Shown here: positions 34,896 through 43,587 of the stretch, one piece after another
Layout of the letters: every line of letters starts with the position of its first letter
Numbering within the stretch: position 1 is the first letter of the stretch
Source: JAVVHH01 sp965199665
GTDB lineage: Bacteria > Pseudomonadota > Alphaproteobacteria > Acetobacterales > Acetobacteraceae
Length of the DNA: 64,000 nt
Reading direction: 5' to 3'
Assembly: GCA_965199665.1 (NCBI GenBank)
Contig: OZ241208.1
Coordinates: 3,844,001 to 3,908,000, forward strand
Notes under the pieces: model-generated
Databases searched by the model: none
Told to the model about the DNA's origin: nothing
Seen by the model: only the letters and a program-made list of their open reading frames with translations
Made by a program: the position numbers and the translations under genes

Positions 34896-35326
34896 GGCTG
34901 CTCCCCCGCCGCCAGGTGCTGATCGGCGCCTCCAGCCTTCTGCTCGCCGGCACCGCCGGCGCGCGCGCCACTTCTGCGGAGGTGGCCGACCTCATCCGGG
35001 CGCTGGCCGGGTCGGGCGCGGTCGCGCCGGGCCGGGTCAAGCTGGACGTGCCGCAGCTGGTCGAGAACGGCAACGCTGTGTCGATGACGGTCTCGGTCGA
35101 GGACCGCACCGACCCGGTGGTGAGCCTCTCCGTGTTCGCCGAGCGCAACCCGCTGCCGCACGTGATCACCGCGCAGTTCGGCCCCCGCTCCGGCCGCCCG
35201 TGGCTGCAGACGCACATCCGGCTGGCGACGTCGCAGACGGTGATCGCGGTCGCCAAAATGGCCGATGGCCGCTGCTGGACCGACAGCGTCGACCTCATCG
35301 TCACCCTCGCCGCCTGCATCGAGTAG
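34892..35326 (+). CDS. soxY: SoxY-like sulfur carrier with altered C-terminal arm
   Basis: 144 residues. Tat signal (LLPRRQVLIGASSLLLAGTAGARA) and a SoxY body with VPQLVENGNAVSMTVSVE and ERNPLPHVITAQFGP. In SoxY the sulfur substrate is bound to the cysteine of a C-terminal GGCGG swinging arm. Here the end reads TLAACIE: the cysteine (C142) stays at the same place but all flanking glycines are replaced. GTG 34892 overlaps the soxX stop. The change may stiffen the arm or alter partner recognition; function is uncertain. Confidence 0.85.
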   Translation: MRLLPRRQVLIGASSLLLAGTAGARATSAEVADLIRALAGSGAVAPGRVKLDVPQLVENGNAVSMTVSVEDRTDPVVSLSVFAERNPLPHVITAQFGPRSGRPWLQTHIRLATSQTVIAVAKMADGRCWTDSVDLIVTLAACIE

Positions 35327-35334
35327 GGAGAGCC

Positions 35335-35655
35335 ATGGCCCGCGTGCTGGTCAACGTGCCCAAACAGGTCGCCGCGGGCGTGCCGTTCGACGTCAAGGTG
35401 CTGATCTCCCACCCGATGGAGAGCGGCCAGCGGCGCGGCGGCGACGGCGCGGTGATCCCCCGCAAGATCATCAACAAGTTCGTCTGCACGCTGGATGGAG
35501 AGGAGGTCGCGAGCTTCGACCTGTTCCCCGCCATCTCCGCCAACCCGTTCCTCGCTTTCTCCGTGACCGCCGCCGCGAGCGGGACGCTGAGCCTGGTCTG
35601 GGTCGACGATGACGGCGCGACCGAGACGCACCTGGCGCCGATCACCGTGGCATGA
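35335..35655 (+). CDS. soxZ: SoxZ, SoxY partner
   Basis: 106 residues, no signal peptide (exported with SoxY). VKVLISHPMESGQRR, the IPRKIINKFVCTLDGEEV stretch and NPFLAFSVTA are typical of SoxZ. A good AGGGAG precedes ATG 35335. It overlaps soxA by ATGA. Confidence 0.92.
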   Translation: MARVLVNVPKQVAAGVPFDVKVLISHPMESGQRRGGDGAVIPRKIINKFVCTLDGEEVASFDLFPAISANPFLAFSVTAAASGTLSLVWVDDDGATETHLAPITVA

Positions 35656-36392
35656 TCCGGCGGGGCGCCCTGCTGCTCCTGCTGCTGGCCGGCGCCGCCC
35701 CGCCGCGCTCGGGCTACCTCGATGCCAGCCCGCCGATCCGTGCCATGCAGGATGACGACGCCGCCAACCCCGGCTCGCTCTGGGTGCAGGGCGGCGAGGC
35801 GTTGTGGGCCGAGCCCGGCGCGTCCGGCCGCAGTTGCGCCAGCTGCCACGGCCCGGCAGCCGCCATGCGCGGCGTCTCGGCGCGCTATCCCGCCTACGAC
35901 GCGGCCCTCGGCCGGCCCCTCACGCTGGAACAGCGCGTCAACCAGTGCCGCACCGCCCGGCAGGGCAGCCCGGCCTGGGCGCCGGAAAGCGACGAGCTGC
36001 TGTCGCTCACCGCGCTGCTCGGCCGGCAATCCCGCGGCCTGCCCGTCACCGTCGACGCGTCCGGCCCGGCGGCGCCGTTCGCCGCCCATGGCGAACGCTT
36101 GTTCAACCAGCCCATGGGTCAGATCAACCTGTCCTGCGCCCAGTGCCATGACGGCCTGGCCGGCCAGCGCCTGGCCGGGGCGACGATCCCGCAGGGCCAG
36201 CCGAACGGCTATCCGCTGTATCGGCTGGAATGGCAGGGGCTCGGTTCGCTCGCCCGCCGCCTGCGCAACTGCATGACCGGCGTGCGGGCCGAACCCTTCG
36301 CGCCGGACTCGGCCGACCTGGTGGACCTCGAGTTCTTCCTCGCCTTCCGCGCCAACGGCCTCCCGGTGGAGACTCCGGCCGTCCGGCCGTGA
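35652..36392 (+). CDS. soxA: SoxA, diheme cytochrome c
   Basis: 246 residues. Signal peptide, heme motifs CASCH (62-66) and CAQCH (162-166), and the active-site cysteine C207 in RNCMTGVRAEPF that becomes a persulfide ligand in SoxAX. It couples thiosulfate to the SoxY cysteine. No soxB or soxCD gene follows; the next gene is a ChrA-family transporter overlapping by GTGA. Confidence 0.9.
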   Translation: MIRRGALLLLLLAGAAPPRSGYLDASPPIRAMQDDDAANPGSLWVQGGEALWAEPGASGRSCASCHGPAAAMRGVSARYPAYDAALGRPLTLEQRVNQCRTARQGSPAWAPESDELLSLTALLGRQSRGLPVTVDASGPAAPFAAHGERLFNQPMGQINLSCAQCHDGLAGQRLAGATIPQGQPNGYPLYRLEWQGLGSLARRLRNCMTGVRAEPFAPDSADLVDLEFFLAFRANGLPVETPAVRP

Positions 36393-37771
36393 CACCGGTG
36401 ACGCCGGCGATGGACCCGGCCCACGGCGTCCCGTTCAGGGAGGCGTTCCGCGTCTGGCTCCGGGTCGCCGCGCTCTCCTTCGGCGGTCCGGCCGGGCAGA
36501 TCGCCGTCATGCACCGCATCGTGGTGGACGAGAAACGCTGGATCGGCGAGGCGCGCTTCCTGCACGCCCTCTCCTACTGCACCCTGCTGCCCGGCCCGGA
36601 AGCGCAGCAACTGGTGATCTACGTCGGCTGGCTGATGCACGGCACCCGGGGCGGCATCGTCGCCGGCACGCTGTTCGTGCTGCCCGGCCTGCTCTGCATC
36701 ATGGCGCTGAGCTACCTGTATGCAGGCTGGGGCCACCTCGGCGCGGTGGGCGCGCTGTTCTTCGGGCTCAAGGCCGCCGTGCTGGCGATCGTGCTGCAGG
36801 CGGTGGTGCGGCTTGGCGGGCGGGCGCTGCGCAACCGCACGACCGTCGGCATCGCGGCGGCGTCGTTCGTGGCGATCTTCTTCGGGGGCGTGCCGTTCCC
36901 GCTGATCATCGTGGTGGCCGGGCTGCTCGGCTTCGTCGGCACGCGGGCGGGCGCGACGGTGTTCCAGATCGGCGGCGGCCCCGGCCGGGCAGCGGCGGAC
37001 GCGCTGGCCGATGCCGACAGCCGGCTCGGCACCGGCGGCTCGCCCGCGCCGGACGGCTCGGCCCGCCGCGCCGCCGCGCTCTGGCTGGCGCTGTGGTTGC
37101 TGCCGGTGGCGGCCCTGCTCGTCACGCTCGGCCCGGAGGCCACGTTCACCCGCATCGCGCTGTTCTTCGGCAAAATGGCCGTCGTGACCTTTGGCGGAGC
37201 CTACGCCGTGCTGGCCTACGTGGCGCAGCAGGCGGTCGAAAGCTATGGCTGGCTGCGCCCCGGCGAGATGCTGGACGGCCTCGCCATGGCGGAGACCACG
37301 CCGGGTCCGTTGATCATGGTGACCCAGTTCGTCGGCTTCATGGCCGCCTACCGCGACGGCGGCGCGCTGCCCCCGATGCTGGCCGGCACGCTCGGCGGCC
37401 TGCTGACCACCTGGGTCACCTTCACGCCCTGCTTCCTTTGGATCTTCCTGGGCGCGCCCTACGTCGAGCGGCTGCGCGGCAACCGGGCGCTCGGCGGGGC
37501 GCTGTCGGCCATCACGGCCGCAGTGGTCGGCGTGATCCTGAACCTGGCCGTCTGGTTCGCGCTGCACGGGTGGTTCCGCCGGACGGTGCCGGTAGAAGCG
37601 GCCGGGCTGTCGTGGCAGGCCCCGGTGCTGGCGAGCCTGGACCCGTGGGCGCTGGGCCTGTCGCTCGCCGCGGTGCTGGCCATCTTCCGCTTCCGCGCCG
37701 GCATGATCCCCACCCTGCTCGGCTGCGCAGCGGCCGGGATCTTGCTGCATTGGCTGGGCGTCGCGACCTGA
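36389..37771 (+). CDS. chrA: ChrA-family chromate/oxyanion transporter
   Basis: 460 residues from a GTG overlapping the soxA stop (ATG 36410 is the alternative). Two homologous halves of the CHR type: FRVWLRVAALSFGGPAGQIAVMHR and, in the second half, LFFGKMAVVTFGGAYAVLAYVAQ followed by AETTPGPLIMV. ChrA proteins export chromate and may move sulfate-like anions. Translational coupling to the sox genes suggests export of sulfate or another sulfur oxyanion; that is inference. Confidence 0.88.
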   Translation: MTPVTPAMDPAHGVPFREAFRVWLRVAALSFGGPAGQIAVMHRIVVDEKRWIGEARFLHALSYCTLLPGPEAQQLVIYVGWLMHGTRGGIVAGTLFVLPGLLCIMALSYLYAGWGHLGAVGALFFGLKAAVLAIVLQAVVRLGGRALRNRTTVGIAAASFVAIFFGGVPFPLIIVVAGLLGFVGTRAGATVFQIGGGPGRAAADALADADSRLGTGGSPAPDGSARRAAALWLALWLLPVAALLVTLGPEATFTRIALFFGKMAVVTFGGAYAVLAYVAQQAVESYGWLRPGEMLDGLAMAETTPGPLIMVTQFVGFMAAYRDGGALPPMLAGTLGGLLTTWVTFTPCFLWIFLGAPYVERLRGNRALGGALSAITAAVVGVILNLAVWFALHGWFRRTVPVEAAGLSWQAPVLASLDPWALGLSLAAVLAIFRFRAGMIPTLLGCAAAGILLHWLGVAT

Positions 37772-37784
37772 GCCACGCGCGCGG

Positions 37785-38738
37785 TCACCCCGGCGCGTCG
37801 TCCACCGTTTCCTGTTCCGCCCGCCGATGCGCCTCCCGGTCCTGCGCTTCGACGAATACCCGCGTCACCTCTGGATGCGCGGCCTTGATGCGCCGCTCGA
37901 TGCGGCTGACGACCGCCTCCACCTCCGCGGCCGTGCGCCGGTCGTCGAAGTCGAGGCTGAGCGCCACCAGCACGTCCTGCGGCCCGAAATGCATCGTCAG
38001 CACCTCGTTCGGCCGCACCACCGCCGGCTCCGCCATCGCGATGGCCCGGATGCTGGCCTGCACCTCCGGCGCCGCCCCTTCGCCGGTGAGCAGCGACTGG
38101 CACTCCCAGGCCAGGAACCCGGCCGTCCCCGCCAGGAGGCCGCCGATGAGGAGGGAGGCCACCCCGTCCAGCACCGGCATCGCCAGCACCTGGCTCAGGT
38201 AGATGCCGGCCAGGGCCACCAGCAGGCCGAGCATGGCGGCAGTATCCTCGAACAGCACGGTGAACACGGTCGGGTCCTTGCTCTGACGCACCGCCTCCAG
38301 CCAACCCCGCCCGCCCTTGGTGGCGCGGAACGCCTTCAGTGCCACCAGCCAGACCCCGCCCTCGAACACCAGCGCCAGGCCGAGCACGACGTAGTTGACC
38401 CACACGCTCTCGACCGGATGCGGCGACCGGATCTTGGCGATGCCTTCCACGATCGACACCCCGGCGCCGACGCCGAAGATCAGCACCGCGACCACGAAGG
38501 TCCAGAAATACAGCTGCAACCCATGGCCGAACGGATGCGCCGGCGTCGCCGGCCGGGCCGCGCGGCTGATCCCGAGCAGCAGCAGCAACTGGTTGCCGGT
38601 ATCCACCGCCGAATGGATGGCCTCGCTCAGCATCGCCGCGCTGCCGGTATAGCCCGCGGCGGCGAACTTGGTGGCCGAGACCAGCAGGTTGCCGCCCAGC
38701 GCGGCATAGATGACGGTCTTGGAGGAGGAACGGGCCAT
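37785..38738 (-). CDS. Cation diffusion facilitator transporter
   Basis: 317 residues. Membrane helices with metal-site pattern SEAIHSAVDTGNQ and a second VLFEDTAAMLGL, then a C-terminal cytoplasmic domain ending EVTRVFVEAQDRE. It expels Zn2+, Fe2+ or Mn2+ by proton exchange. It converges with chrA 13 bases away and is upstream of, but separate from, modC. Confidence 0.87.
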   Translation of the reverse strand: MARSSSKTVIYAALGGNLLVSATKFAAAGYTGSAAMLSEAIHSAVDTGNQLLLLLGISRAARPATPAHPFGHGLQLYFWTFVVAVLIFGVGAGVSIVEGIAKIRSPHPVESVWVNYVVLGLALVFEGGVWLVALKAFRATKGGRGWLEAVRQSKDPTVFTVLFEDTAAMLGLLVALAGIYLSQVLAMPVLDGVASLLIGGLLAGTAGFLAWECQSLLTGEGAAPEVQASIRAIAMAEPAVVRPNEVLTMHFGPQDVLVALSLDFDDRRTAAEVEAVVSRIERRIKAAHPEVTRVFVEAQDREAHRRAEQETVDDAPG

Positions 38739-38780
38739 GGCGGGCGCAATGACCCATCCATGCGCGGCCGTCGAGCCCGT

Positions 38781-39854
38781 TCAGGACAGCGCGACGCTCT
38801 TGATCTGCGCCTGCACCGGCAGCCCGGCGGCGAGGCCGAGCCGGTCGCAGGATTGCCGGGTCACGCGGGCGAGCAGCCGGGCACCGCCGCCCTCGGCACC
38901 GAGCCCGAGCGTGACGACCACCTCGTGCACCCCGGCCGGCGACAACGCCACGATCCGCGCCGGCACCACGTTCAGGATCGTGCTGGCCGCCGGCGCCGTG
39001 CTGAGGCTCACGTCGCGGGCCGCAATCCGCAGCCGCCGCCGCGTGCCCGGCGCGGCGGGGGCGGACGGCACGGCGAACGACCCGCCCGGGACCTGCAGCG
39101 TCAGCAAGCCATATTCGGGGTCGTAGCCGCCCACCGTGCCGTCCAGGCTCACCGTGGCCTCCCGCGACAGGGCGAGCGGCAACCCGGCATCGCTCTGCAA
39201 CGCCGCCAGCGCCCCGCTGGCCAGCACCCGACCGGCCCGCATCAGCACCAGGTGATCGGCCAATTGCTCGATCTCCGCCATGTCGTGACTCACGTAGAGC
39301 ACGGGCAGCGACAGGCTGAGCGGCAGGCGCTGGAGGAACGGCAGCACCTCGTCCCGCGTGGCGCGATCGAGCGCGGAGAGCGGCTCGTCCATCAGCAGCA
39401 GCTCCGGCTGCGACAACAGCGCGCGCCCGATCGCGACGCGCTGGCGCTCCCCGCCCGACAGGTGCTGCGGCGAGCGCCCCAGCATCGGCGCCAGCCCGAG
39501 CAGCTCCACCACGTCGTCGAAGGCGATCGCTCCGCCGCGCTTGGGGATGCCGAACAGCAGGTTGCGCCGCACGGACAGGTGCGCGAACAGGCTCGCCTCC
39601 TGGAACACGTAGCCGATCGGCCGGCGATGCGCGGGCAGGAAGGTGGCCCCGTCCTGCCACACCCTGCCGCCGACGACGCAGCGCCCCGTCTCGATCCGTT
39701 GCAGCCCGGCGATCGCCCGCAACACCGTCGTCTTGCCGCAGCCGGATGGCCCGAACAGCGCCGTCACCCCGCGCCCCGGCACGCTGAACGCCGCCTCGAG
39801 CCGGAACGCGCCGACCCGCCCCGCGAACGCGACCTCGACGCCGCCTGCGCTCAC
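38781..39854 (-). CDS. modC: Molybdate ABC transporter ATPase
   Basis: 357 residues. Walker A GPSGCGKTT, signature LSGGERQR, Walker B LLLMDEPLSALD, and a C-terminal molybdate-binding (TOBE) part from about residue 290. GTG 39854 overlaps the modB stop by GTGA. Energises molybdate import; the cofactor would serve IorAB in this window. Confidence 0.92.
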   Translation of the reverse strand: MSAGGVEVAFAGRVGAFRLEAAFSVPGRGVTALFGPSGCGKTTVLRAIAGLQRIETGRCVVGGRVWQDGATFLPAHRRPIGYVFQEASLFAHLSVRRNLLFGIPKRGGAIAFDDVVELLGLAPMLGRSPQHLSGGERQRVAIGRALLSQPELLLMDEPLSALDRATRDEVLPFLQRLPLSLSLPVLYVSHDMAEIEQLADHLVLMRAGRVLASGALAALQSDAGLPLALSREATVSLDGTVGGYDPEYGLLTLQVPGGSFAVPSAPAAPGTRRRLRIAARDVSLSTAPAASTILNVVPARIVALSPAGVHEVVVTLGLGAEGGGARLLARVTRQSCDRLGLAAGLPVQAQIKSVALS

Positions 39855-40537
39855 GCCCCGAGCCGCCCGATCCGCTTCTCCCCCAGCGTCATCGCCAGGA
39901 TCACGGCGAAGCCGAACGCCACCATGCCGGCCGCCAGCACGCTCGCCTCGTGCCAGCGCGAGGTCTCCACGTAATCGTAGATGGCCACGGACAGCACCTT
40001 GGTCCGCCCCGGGATGCTGCCGCCGATCATCAGCACGATGCCGAATTCGCCCACCGTATGCGCGAAGCCCAGCACCGCCCCGGTCAGGAAGCCCGGCCGC
40101 GCGAGCGGCACCGCCACCGTCCAGAACGCGCGCGTGGGCGAGGCGCGCAGTGTGGCCGCCACCTCCAGCGGTCGCGGCCCGATCGCGGCGAACGCATTGC
40201 GGATCGGCTGCACCACGAAGGGCAGCGAATACACCACGGAGCCGATCACCAGCCCGGGAAACGTGAAGGCGAGCGTGCGCCCGCCCCATAGCCCGGCCAG
40301 CCAGCCGCCGGGCCCGTCGGGGCCGAGCAGCACCAGCAGGTAAAAGCCCAGCACCGTGGGCGGCAGCACCAGCGGCAGCGCGACCACCGCACCGACCGCT
40401 TCCGCCCACCACACCGTCGAGCGCGCCAGCCACCACGCGATCGGCGTGCCCACCAGGAGCAGGATCGCCGTCGTGACCGTCGCCAACTCGATCGTGAGCC
40501 GGATCGCCGTGCCGATCTCCGGCGACAGCGCGCCCAC
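39851..40537 (-). CDS. modB: Molybdate ABC transporter permease
   Basis: 228 residues from GTG 40537, the typical ModB length, with GGAG 7 bases upstream. Membrane helices and the EAA-type loop (EVAATLRASPTRAFWTVAVPLARPG), followed by GFAHTVGEFGIVLMIGG, a ModB signature. Confidence 0.9.
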   Translation of the reverse strand: MGALSPEIGTAIRLTIELATVTTAILLLVGTPIAWWLARSTVWWAEAVGAVVALPLVLPPTVLGFYLLVLLGPDGPGGWLAGLWGGRTLAFTFPGLVIGSVVYSLPFVVQPIRNAFAAIGPRPLEVAATLRASPTRAFWTVAVPLARPGFLTGAVLGFAHTVGEFGIVLMIGGSIPGRTKVLSVAIYDYVETSRWHEASVLAAGMVAFGFAVILAMTLGEKRIGRLGA

Positions 40538-40541
40538 CCGC

Positions 40542-41300
40542 CTACTCCGCGGCGCCGACCTCGTAGCCGTAGCGCCGGATGATGGCCGTGGCCTCCGGGC
40601 CCTTGAGGAAGCGGAGGAACGCCGTGGCCGCCTCGTTGCCCGCGCCCTTGGTGAGCAGCACCGCATCCTGGCGGATCGGCGCATACAGCTCCTGCGGCAC
40701 CATCCAGCGCGACCCGGCCTTGTCGTCGATCACCTGCGACAGCGCGACGAAGCCGATCTCGGCATTGCCGGTCTGCACGAACTGGAACGCCTGGCTGATG
40801 TTGGCGCCGACGACCAGCTTCGGCTGCAGCGTGTCGTAGAGCTTCAGCGACCGCAGGGTCTCCACCGCGGCGGCGCCGTAGGGCGCGGCGGCCGGGTTGC
40901 AGATGGAGAGCTTGTCGAAGGCGGCGCCCGCCAACGTCGCCTCGCCCTGCACCAGGCCGGGCTGCTTGCTCCACAGCACGAGCTTGCCGGTGGCGTAGGT
41001 GAATGCGCTGCCCGCCACGCCGAGGCCGTCGGAGATCGTCTTCTTGGGCCGCTCGTCATCGGCGGACAGGAACACCTCGAACGGCGCCCCCTGGGTGATC
41101 TGCGTGTAGAACTGGCCGGAGGCGCCGAAGCTCAGCACGGCTTGGTGGCCGGTTTGGGCCGTGAAGGCGGCAGCGATCTCCTTGGCGGGCTCGGTAAAGT
41201 TCGCCGCCACGGCCACGGTCGTCTGCGCGGCTTCTGCGCCGGGGCTCGTCAGGAAGAGAACGGCGGCGATCGCCGCGCTGACCCGGGCTAAGCGTTTCAT
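40542..41300 (-). CDS. modA: Periplasmic molybdate-binding protein
   Basis: 252 residues with a signal peptide (MKRLARVSAAIAAVLFLTSPGAEA). VAVAANFTEPAKEIAAAF, LSFGASGQFYTQI and FLSADDERPKK carry the serine-rich oxyanion pocket of ModA. AGGAG precedes ATG 41300. First gene after modE and a candidate ModE box. Confidence 0.92.
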   Translation of the reverse strand: MKRLARVSAAIAAVLFLTSPGAEAAQTTVAVAANFTEPAKEIAAAFTAQTGHQAVLSFGASGQFYTQITQGAPFEVFLSADDERPKKTISDGLGVAGSAFTYATGKLVLWSKQPGLVQGEATLAGAAFDKLSICNPAAAPYGAAAVETLRSLKLYDTLQPKLVVGANISQAFQFVQTGNAEIGFVALSQVIDDKAGSRWMVPQELYAPIRQDAVLLTKGAGNEAATAFLRFLKGPEATAIIRRYGYEVGAAE

Positions 41301-41320
41301 GTCGGCTCCTGGTGCGAGAG

Positions 41321-41338
41321 CGCCGTATATAGCCGAAC
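41321..41338. promoter_or_regulatory. Candidate ModE (Mo-box) site upstream of modA
   Basis: On the minus strand CGGCTATATACGGCG, an AT island in GC-rich DNA, lies 21 bases before the modA start. It resembles a CGnTATATA half-site of Mo-boxes bound by ModE. The second half is not clear. Confidence 0.4.
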
Positions 41339-41363
41339 ACAACGTGTCGGGCCATCGGCTCCC

Positions 41364-41711
41364 CTACGCGGGAGTGGGGGCCAGCGCCTGCTCGAGATCG
41401 GCCAGCCGCCGCGCCAGTGTCTCCCGCGTTTCCTGCTCCATCGCGCGGTAGCTCGCCACCAGCCCCGCGCCGAACGGCGTCAGGTCCGCGCCGCCCCCGC
41501 CCACGCCGCCGCCCCGCGTCTGCACGACCGGCTCGCGGAAGGTCTGGTTGAGCGCGTCCACCAGGAGCCAGGCCCGTCGATAGCTCATCCCCATCGCCCG
41601 ACCCGCCGCCGAGATCGACCCGGTCTCGCCCACCAACTCCAGCAACCGGACCTTGCCGGGCCCCAGCGCCCGGCTGCCATCGAAGTCGATCCGGAGCGTG
41701 ATCCGCGTCAT
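41364..41711 (-). CDS. modE: ModE-type molybdate-responsive regulator, DNA-binding domain only
   Basis: 115 residues with the LysR-like winged helix of ModE (RLLELVGETGSISAAGRAMGMSYRRAWLLVDALN, then TRGGGVGGGGADLTPFG). It has no C-terminal TOBE molybdate-binding domains, like the short ModE forms of many alphaproteobacteria. Located directly upstream of modA on the same strand. Confidence 0.85.
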   Translation of the reverse strand: MTRITLRIDFDGSRALGPGKVRLLELVGETGSISAAGRAMGMSYRRAWLLVDALNQTFREPVVQTRGGGVGGGGADLTPFGAGLVASYRAMEQETRETLARRLADLEQALAPTPA

Positions 41712-41773
41712 CCCGCCAGGCTAGCACGGCGCCGGAACGGGGCTCGACCCCCGCCGGCCGCGCCGGCGGGCCG

Positions 41774-43012
41774 TCAGCTCTTCACGAGCGGACAGCCGCC
41801 GTCGGACATGGGCTTGAAGGCCTGGTCGGCCGGAATGGTCGAAACCTTCTTGAAGTAATCCCACGGGCCTTTCGACTCCGTGACCGTCTTGCTCTGCCAG
41901 ACATATTCCGTGTGCACGTATTTGCCGTCCTCGCGGACCCGGCCGGGGCCGAACAGGGCGTCGTCGGCCGGCATCGCCTTCATCTGCGCCACCGCCGCCC
42001 GGCCGCTCGCCTTGGCCGCGTCCACGCCCAGGGCGGCGACGGCCTTCAGGTAGTGGGTCACGGCGGAGTAGCTGCCGGCGTGGTAGAAGTTCGGTTTGTT
42101 GCCGCGATACAGCGGCGCGAACCGTTCGGAGAAGGCCAGCGCCGCCTCGTTCATGTTCCACACGAACGGCATGGTGCCATACAGGCCCTGCGCCGTCGGC
42201 AGCCCGACGGACTTGATGATGTAATCCTGCAGCACCAGCGTCGCGAGCCGCACCCCGGATTGCGGGATCCCGAACTCAGAGGCCTGCTTGATGCAGTTGG
42301 CGGTGTCGTCCCCGGCATTGGCCAGACAGATCACCTTCGCCCCACGGCTCTTGGCCTCCAGCAGATAGGTCGAGAAATCCGTCGTCCCCGGGAACGCATA
42401 CGCCACCCGCCCGACTTCCCTGCCGCCGAGCTTGCCCAGGATGCTGGCCGCATCGTTCGCCATCGCGTGGCCCGAGATGTAGTCGGCGATGATGAAGAAC
42501 CACGTGTCGGCCCCTTCCGACATCAGGCCGCGCACCACGCCATTGGCGTTCGCCCACAGGTCGAACGTCCATTGCACGTAGTTCGGCGTGCAGAATTTCC
42601 CGCTCAGATCCGCGGTGCCGGCCGAGGTGGTGATGACCACCTTGTCCTTCTCCTGCGCCAGCCGGTTGACCGCCAGCGTGACGGCCGAATGCGGGATGTC
42701 GAAGATGGCGTCGACACCCTCGCGATCGAACCAGTTGCGCGCGACCGCGGCGCCGACATCCGGCTTGAGCAGCATGTCGCCCGATACGATCTCCACCCGG
42801 ATGTCGGGGTGCTGCTTGTTGAAATCCTCGACGGCGAACTTGGCCGCGATCACGTCGCCGGGTCCGGTCGCTTCGGCGTAGGCGCCGGACATGTCGCTCA
42901 GGATCCCGATCTTGACCGTCTTGGCCTGCGCGCGCGCAATGACGGGCGTGAATAAGACGGCGCTGCCCAAAGCCGTTGTTTGCGCAAATCGACGGCGGCT
43001 GAGTCCGGTCAT
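41774..43012 (-). CDS. Orphan ABC substrate-binding protein, branched-chain amino acid (Peripla_BP_6) family
   Basis: 412 residues. Tat-like signal (LSRRRFAQTTALGSAVLF). KIGILSDMSGAYAEATGPGDVIAAKFAVEDFNKQ and later ANAGDDTANCIKQASEFGI are typical. No permease or ATPase is adjacent; the full liv-type operon 3 kb away has its own binding protein. Ligands in this branch include urea, amides and aromatic acids. Confidence 0.87.
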   Translation of the reverse strand: MTGLSRRRFAQTTALGSAVLFTPVIARAQAKTVKIGILSDMSGAYAEATGPGDVIAAKFAVEDFNKQHPDIRVEIVSGDMLLKPDVGAAVARNWFDREGVDAIFDIPHSAVTLAVNRLAQEKDKVVITTSAGTADLSGKFCTPNYVQWTFDLWANANGVVRGLMSEGADTWFFIIADYISGHAMANDAASILGKLGGREVGRVAYAFPGTTDFSTYLLEAKSRGAKVICLANAGDDTANCIKQASEFGIPQSGVRLATLVLQDYIIKSVGLPTAQGLYGTMPFVWNMNEAALAFSERFAPLYRGNKPNFYHAGSYSAVTHYLKAVAALGVDAAKASGRAAVAQMKAMPADDALFGPGRVREDGKYVHTEYVWQSKTVTESKGPWDYFKKVSTIPADQAFKPMSDGGCPLVKS

Positions 43013-43098
43013 TGAGATCGCCTCCCTTTTTATTGTCGGTTGCTACGATCCTATGTCGCGGATCGCAGGCACCGCAATCGTCGCGAGGGGCTCGCCGG

Positions 43099-43500
43099 TC
43101 AGCTCCCGGTCTTGCGGGCGCGGAACGCGGCCACGAGCGCATCGGCCCGCTGAAGGTCCGCGCTGCCGGCCAGCTTGCCGCAGGTGGTCGCCGCCGGCGC
43201 CTCGGCGAAGTCCTCCAGCGCCTCCGCTTCGGCAAAGGAGAGCGCGCCCGTCACCTGCTCGCCGCCCGGCGCGGTGGCGAGGGTGTGGTCATCGGGCCGC
43301 GGCGCCTTGGTGGTGTCGAAGAGGGTGGCCCGCCGCACGTCGAACGACCAGCTCTCCTCCCGCATGCCGCAGAGCGGGGCCAGCGTCGCCACCCTGCCCA
43401 AGCGCACGGCATCGTCCAGCTCCGCCTGGCTCACGGGTTGGGCGGCGGCGGGAACACCGATCGCCATCGCACCGATCATCATCGCGAAACGACCTACCAT
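43099..43500 (-). CDS. Small secreted protein of unknown function
   Basis: 133 residues from ATG 43500, preceded by GGGGAGG. Signal peptide MVGRFAMMIGAMAIGVPAAA; mature part has two cysteines (APLCGMREESW, ATTCGKLAG) that could pair, and no recognised domain. Divergent from the secreted propeller gene. Confidence 0.65.
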   Translation of the reverse strand: MVGRFAMMIGAMAIGVPAAAQPVSQAELDDAVRLGRVATLAPLCGMREESWSFDVRRATLFDTTKAPRPDDHTLATAPGGEQVTGALSFAEAEALEDFAEAPAATTCGKLAGSADLQRADALVAAFRARKTGS

Positions 43501-43587
43501 GACCGGCCTCCCCGTTCGGCTGCATTGCCGGTTGACACTCTTGTCCGCTCGGCAGCAACTCACGACCAAAATAACGGAGGAAGCCCG

